A stretch of DNA of 7,902 nucleotides, from positions 1 to 7,902 of the forward strand of contig JACPTH010000408.1 in NCBI GenBank assembly GCA_016192885.1, written 5' to 3'. The position numbers were made by a program, and so were the translations under genes. Positions 5,976-7,902 of the stretch are shown here, piece after piece. The DNA comes from a bacterium (GTDB lineage Bacteria; Muiribacteriota; Ozemobacteria; Ozemobacterales; Ozemobacteraceae). Below the pieces are notes generated by a model that was not told where the DNA came from, made no database searches, and was given only the letters and a program-made list of their open reading frames with translations. How positions within the stretch are numbered: position 1 is the stretch's first letter; every line of letters begins with the position of its first letter.

Positions 5976-7049
5976 ATGTACAAAATTTTCGCGGTAAATC
6001 CGGGGTCTACAAGCACAAAACTTGGCCTTTTTGAAGATGAAAAGCCGATTATTTCCGTGAAAATCGAGCATCCGTCGCATGAACTAAATAGGTTTCCAAA
6101 AATTATTGACCAATACCCTCTTCGAAAAAATGCGATGATTGAGTTTTTAAAGAAGAACGGGGTCGAAATTTCTTCTTTAAGCGCGGTCGTAGGTAGAGGC
6201 GGATTGCTAAAGCCCTTCCCCAGCGGAACATACCACGTCGATGTCAAAATGATTGAAGATCTTTCTTCCGCAAAGTATGGCGAACATGCAAGTAATCTTG
6301 GAGCTTTACTCGCTTTCGGATTCGAATGGGATTACAATATTCCTTCCTACGTGGTTGACCCGGTGGGAGTTGACGAAATGATGGATATTGCAAGGTTATC
6401 CGGGTTGAAGGAAATCTCGCGCAAAAGCCAATGGCATGCCTTAAACAGTCGGGCTGTTGTAAGACAAGTATGCAGAAATGAAGGGTGGGACTTTAAAAAG
6501 GAGAACTTCGTATCTGCGCATCTCGGTGGCGGGATTACCATTGCGGCCTTGGAGCGAGGTAGAAGCGTTGACGTTACGAACGGGTTTGATGCGGGGCCGT
6601 TTACTCCCGAGCGGGCGGGAGCAATTCCAACCCTGGAATTAGTAAAAATTTGCTTTTCCGGGAAGTATGACCAGGAAACCATCTTGCGTTTACTTGTCGG
6701 GAAAGGGGGATTGGTTAACTATCTTGGAACAAGCAATCTTATTGAAATTGAGCGGCGTATCGATCAAGGCGACGATTACGCCAAAATGGTTTTAAATGGA
6801 ATGGCTTATCAGGTTGCGAAAGAAATAGGGGGAATGGTTGCGGTATTATGCGGCAAGGTAAAATGTATTGTGATTACCGGCGGATGCGCTCATTCGAAAC
6901 GCCTCGTTAAAAAAATTATTGACCACATCAAATGCTTTTCCGCAGTTTTCGTGGTTCCGGGGGAAGATGAGTTAGGTTCCCTCGCCCAAGGCGCCCTAAG
7001 GGTTTTGTGCGGTGAGGAAATTCCGCTAGAGTATTGCAAACTTGCCTAA
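5976..7049 (+). CDS. buk: Butyrate kinase (branched-chain/short-chain fatty acid kinase)
   Basis: The 357-residue protein has the normal length and motifs of butyrate kinase in the acetokinase/ASKHA fold. These are the N-terminal phosphate loop NPGSTSTKLG (8-17), GRGGLLKP (73-80) with SGTY, YGEHASNLGA (101-110), VDPVGVDE (127-134), WHALNSRAV (153-161), HLGGGI (182-187), GPFTPERAG (207-215), MAYQVAKEIGG (276-286), TGG (301-303) and PGEDELGSLA (328-337). It interconverts short acyl phosphates plus ADP with the free acid plus ATP, in the cytoplasm. It normally works with phosphotransbutyrylase (Ptb), which is absent from this window. The order dehydrogenase-kinase matches bcd-buk of Bacillus branched-chain keto acid operons, so isobutyrate, isovalerate or 2-methylbutyrate are plausible substrates. 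Relative to typical family members, the loop after DVTN is one residue shorter (FDAGPF). No strong Shine-Dalgarno sequence precedes the ATG. Confidence 0.92.
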   Translation: MYKIFAVNPGSTSTKLGLFEDEKPIISVKIEHPSHELNRFPKIIDQYPLRKNAMIEFLKKNGVEISSLSAVVGRGGLLKPFPSGTYHVDVKMIEDLSSAKYGEHASNLGALLAFGFEWDYNIPSYVVDPVGVDEMMDIARLSGLKEISRKSQWHALNSRAVVRQVCRNEGWDFKKENFVSAHLGGGITIAALERGRSVDVTNGFDAGPFTPERAGAIPTLELVKICFSGKYDQETILRLLVGKGGLVNYLGTSNLIEIERRIDQGDDYAKMVLNGMAYQVAKEIGGMVAVLCGKVKCIVITGGCAHSKRLVKKIIDHIKCFSAVFVVPGEDELGSLAQGALRVLCGEEIPLEYCKLA

Positions 7050-7122
7050 AAAACCGGTCGCGAAACAAGTTTTGAAATTTCTGTAGGTTGTTTTAGCTTT
7101 TCACCCTGACTTTTAAAAAGAT

Positions 7123-7130
7123 AGGAAGGA
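7123..7130 (+). promoter_or_regulatory. Ribosome binding site of the acyl-CoA dehydrogenase-like gene
   Basis: AGGAAGGA lies 11 bases before GTG 7142. It is the best Shine-Dalgarno match near this gene and supports the GTG over the in-frame ATG at 7154. Confidence 0.5.
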
Positions 7131-7141
7131 AACGGAACTTT

Positions 7142-7902
7142 GTGAATCTTGAAATGGGCCCTGAGGATGTTCAGTTCCAAAAAGAGTTCGCTTTATTTTC
7201 CGATCAAATCTTGGAACCAATAGCTTCTCAAATTGACAATTCCGGCGTTTTCCAATCGCGCTTTTTTGACATTGCCAAAGAGCGCAAGCTTTTAACGCCG
7301 TTTCTTCCAATCGAGCTAGGCGGTCAGGGAAAGGGGTTGCAAACTTTGACAATTCTCCTTGAGGAGCTTGGGAGGAATTCTCCGGTCGCTTCCTTGCTTG
7401 TTGCGCAACAAGTAATTTTTGGGATTCGAACAATTCTTTCCGACTCCAATCTTCCCGAAAGAGAAGAATTGGCAAAAAAGGCGGCGAATTTCGATTTAAT
7501 CTTAACATTGGCCGCAACTGAATTTGAGGCGGGATGCGATCTTTCCGCAATTACTACAGTGTGTCGACAAAAAACCGAAAGCTGTTTTTCAATTTCCGGG
7601 AAAAAAGCATATGTTAATTGGGCATCCAGGTCCGGATTCCTTTTTACCTTTACCGAAACCGAGAGTACCGATTCCGCATCGGGAACATCTTTATTCGCGA
7701 TTCCCAACCCATCCAAAGGGCTTAGCGTCGGAACACCATATAAAACAATGGGTTTCTCAGGTTTAGAAACTTCTCCGGTTGATTTTGACGATTGCAGAGT
7801 CGAAGCATTCCAAGTTATTGGAGTTCACGGTTTTGGGGATCACATTTTTGAAAAAATAACTAATGAGTTAAGAATAGCCATGGCTGCGATCGCAACGGGT
7901 TT
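7142..7902 (+). CDS. Acyl-CoA dehydrogenase-like flavoprotein, C-terminus beyond window
   Basis: An open frame from GTG 7142 runs to the window end, giving 253 residues. Its order matches the N-terminal helical and middle beta domains of acyl-CoA dehydrogenases: an LLTPFLPIELGGQGKGL stretch (50-66), LEELGRNSP (73-81), the flavin/substrate loop TEFEAGCDLSAITT (126-139), ISGKKAYVNWAS (151-162), GLSVGTPYKTMGFSG (193-207), VDFDDCRV (213-220) and the start of the C-terminal helices, LRIAMAAIATG. The family oxidises acyl thioesters at the alpha-beta bond using FAD. The usual TEPxAGSD loop reads TEFEAGCD, with P to F and S to C changes. The catalytic glutamate would lie beyond the window. The gap from the kinase gene is 92 bases with no terminator seen, so it may share the transcript. 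Oxidation of branched acyl-CoA, or desaturation of an ACP-bound chain, are both possible. Confidence 0.82.
   Translation, partial: MNLEMGPEDVQFQKEFALFSDQILEPIASQIDNSGVFQSRFFDIAKERKLLTPFLPIELGGQGKGLQTLTILLEELGRNSPVASLLVAQQVIFGIRTILSDSNLPEREELAKKAANFDLILTLAATEFEAGCDLSAITTVCRQKTESCFSISGKKAYVNWASRSGFLFTFTETESTDSASGTSLFAIPNPSKGLSVGTPYKTMGFSGLETSPVDFDDCRVEAFQVIGVHGFGDHIFEKITNELRIAMAAIATG

Noticed and set aside
5976..7049. Acetate kinase
   Set aside because: The motifs GRGGLLKP, YGEHASNLGA and VDPVGVDE and the 357-residue length fit butyrate kinase. Acetate kinase is longer and lacks these forms.
7113..7716. Open frames on the minus strand at 7113-7550 and 7324-7716
   Set aside because: They are opposite the acyl-CoA dehydrogenase frame, which has a ribosome site, continuous homology-like motifs and no stop up to the window end.
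1..7902. tRNA, rRNA, CRISPR, insertion sequence or attachment site
   Set aside because: I saw no repeat arrays, transposase-like frames, terminal repeats or RNA-gene-like stretches. Almost all sequence is assigned to protein genes.

Overview
The window comes from a bacterium. It has a dedicated acyl carrier protein (ACP), a FabG-like reductase, a FabZ-like hotdog protein and a butyrate kinase. Base composition looks moderate (mid-40s percent G+C by eye). Coding density is high, several starts are TTG or GTG, and Shine-Dalgarno signals are weak for some genes. I cannot name the phylum from the sequence alone.

Left part, minus strand (about 4742 down to 1): a tightly packed gene set. In transcription order it encodes an ACP with an unusual internal insertion, a FabG-like short-chain reductase (SDR), a FabZ-like hotdog protein without the dehydratase catalytic residues, two adjacent paralogous radical SAM enzymes of the MJ0619/tetraether lipid synthase (Tes)-like superfamily, and the N-terminus of a membrane protein cut by the window edge. 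ACP/SDR, SDR/hotdog and radical SAM/membrane protein overlap by 4, 14 and 20 bases. The two radical SAM genes are 24 bases apart. The only real gap is 128 bases (3004-3131), between the hotdog gene and the first radical SAM gene. It holds two perfect inverted repeats and a weak candidate promoter.

Right part, plus strand (4852 to 7902): a divergent set with a leucine-dehydrogenase-like protein, a butyrate kinase and the first 253 residues of an acyl-CoA dehydrogenase-like flavoprotein cut by the window edge. The dehydrogenase-kinase order resembles the bcd-buk part of the Bacillus branched-chain keto acid operon, but no ptb or bkd gene is visible here. The 109 bases between the divergent starts (4743-4851) carry a self-complementary ATTATATAAT that can act as a -10 box in both directions.

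Working hypothesis (inference): the locus makes or modifies an unusual lipid. Short or branched acyl units would be handled by the plus-strand genes. A fatty chain would be carried by the dedicated ACP and reduced by the SDR. The two Tes-like enzymes would then act on unactivated carbons of that chain. Members of this superfamily join two lipid tails in archaea, so a membrane-spanning or otherwise C-C-coupled or C-methylated bacterial fatty acid is a reasonable candidate product. The sequence does not prove this. Branched-chain amino acid catabolism beside an unrelated lipid operon is the main alternative for the plus-strand genes.

I saw no rRNA, tRNA, CRISPR array, insertion sequence or convincing intrinsic terminator.
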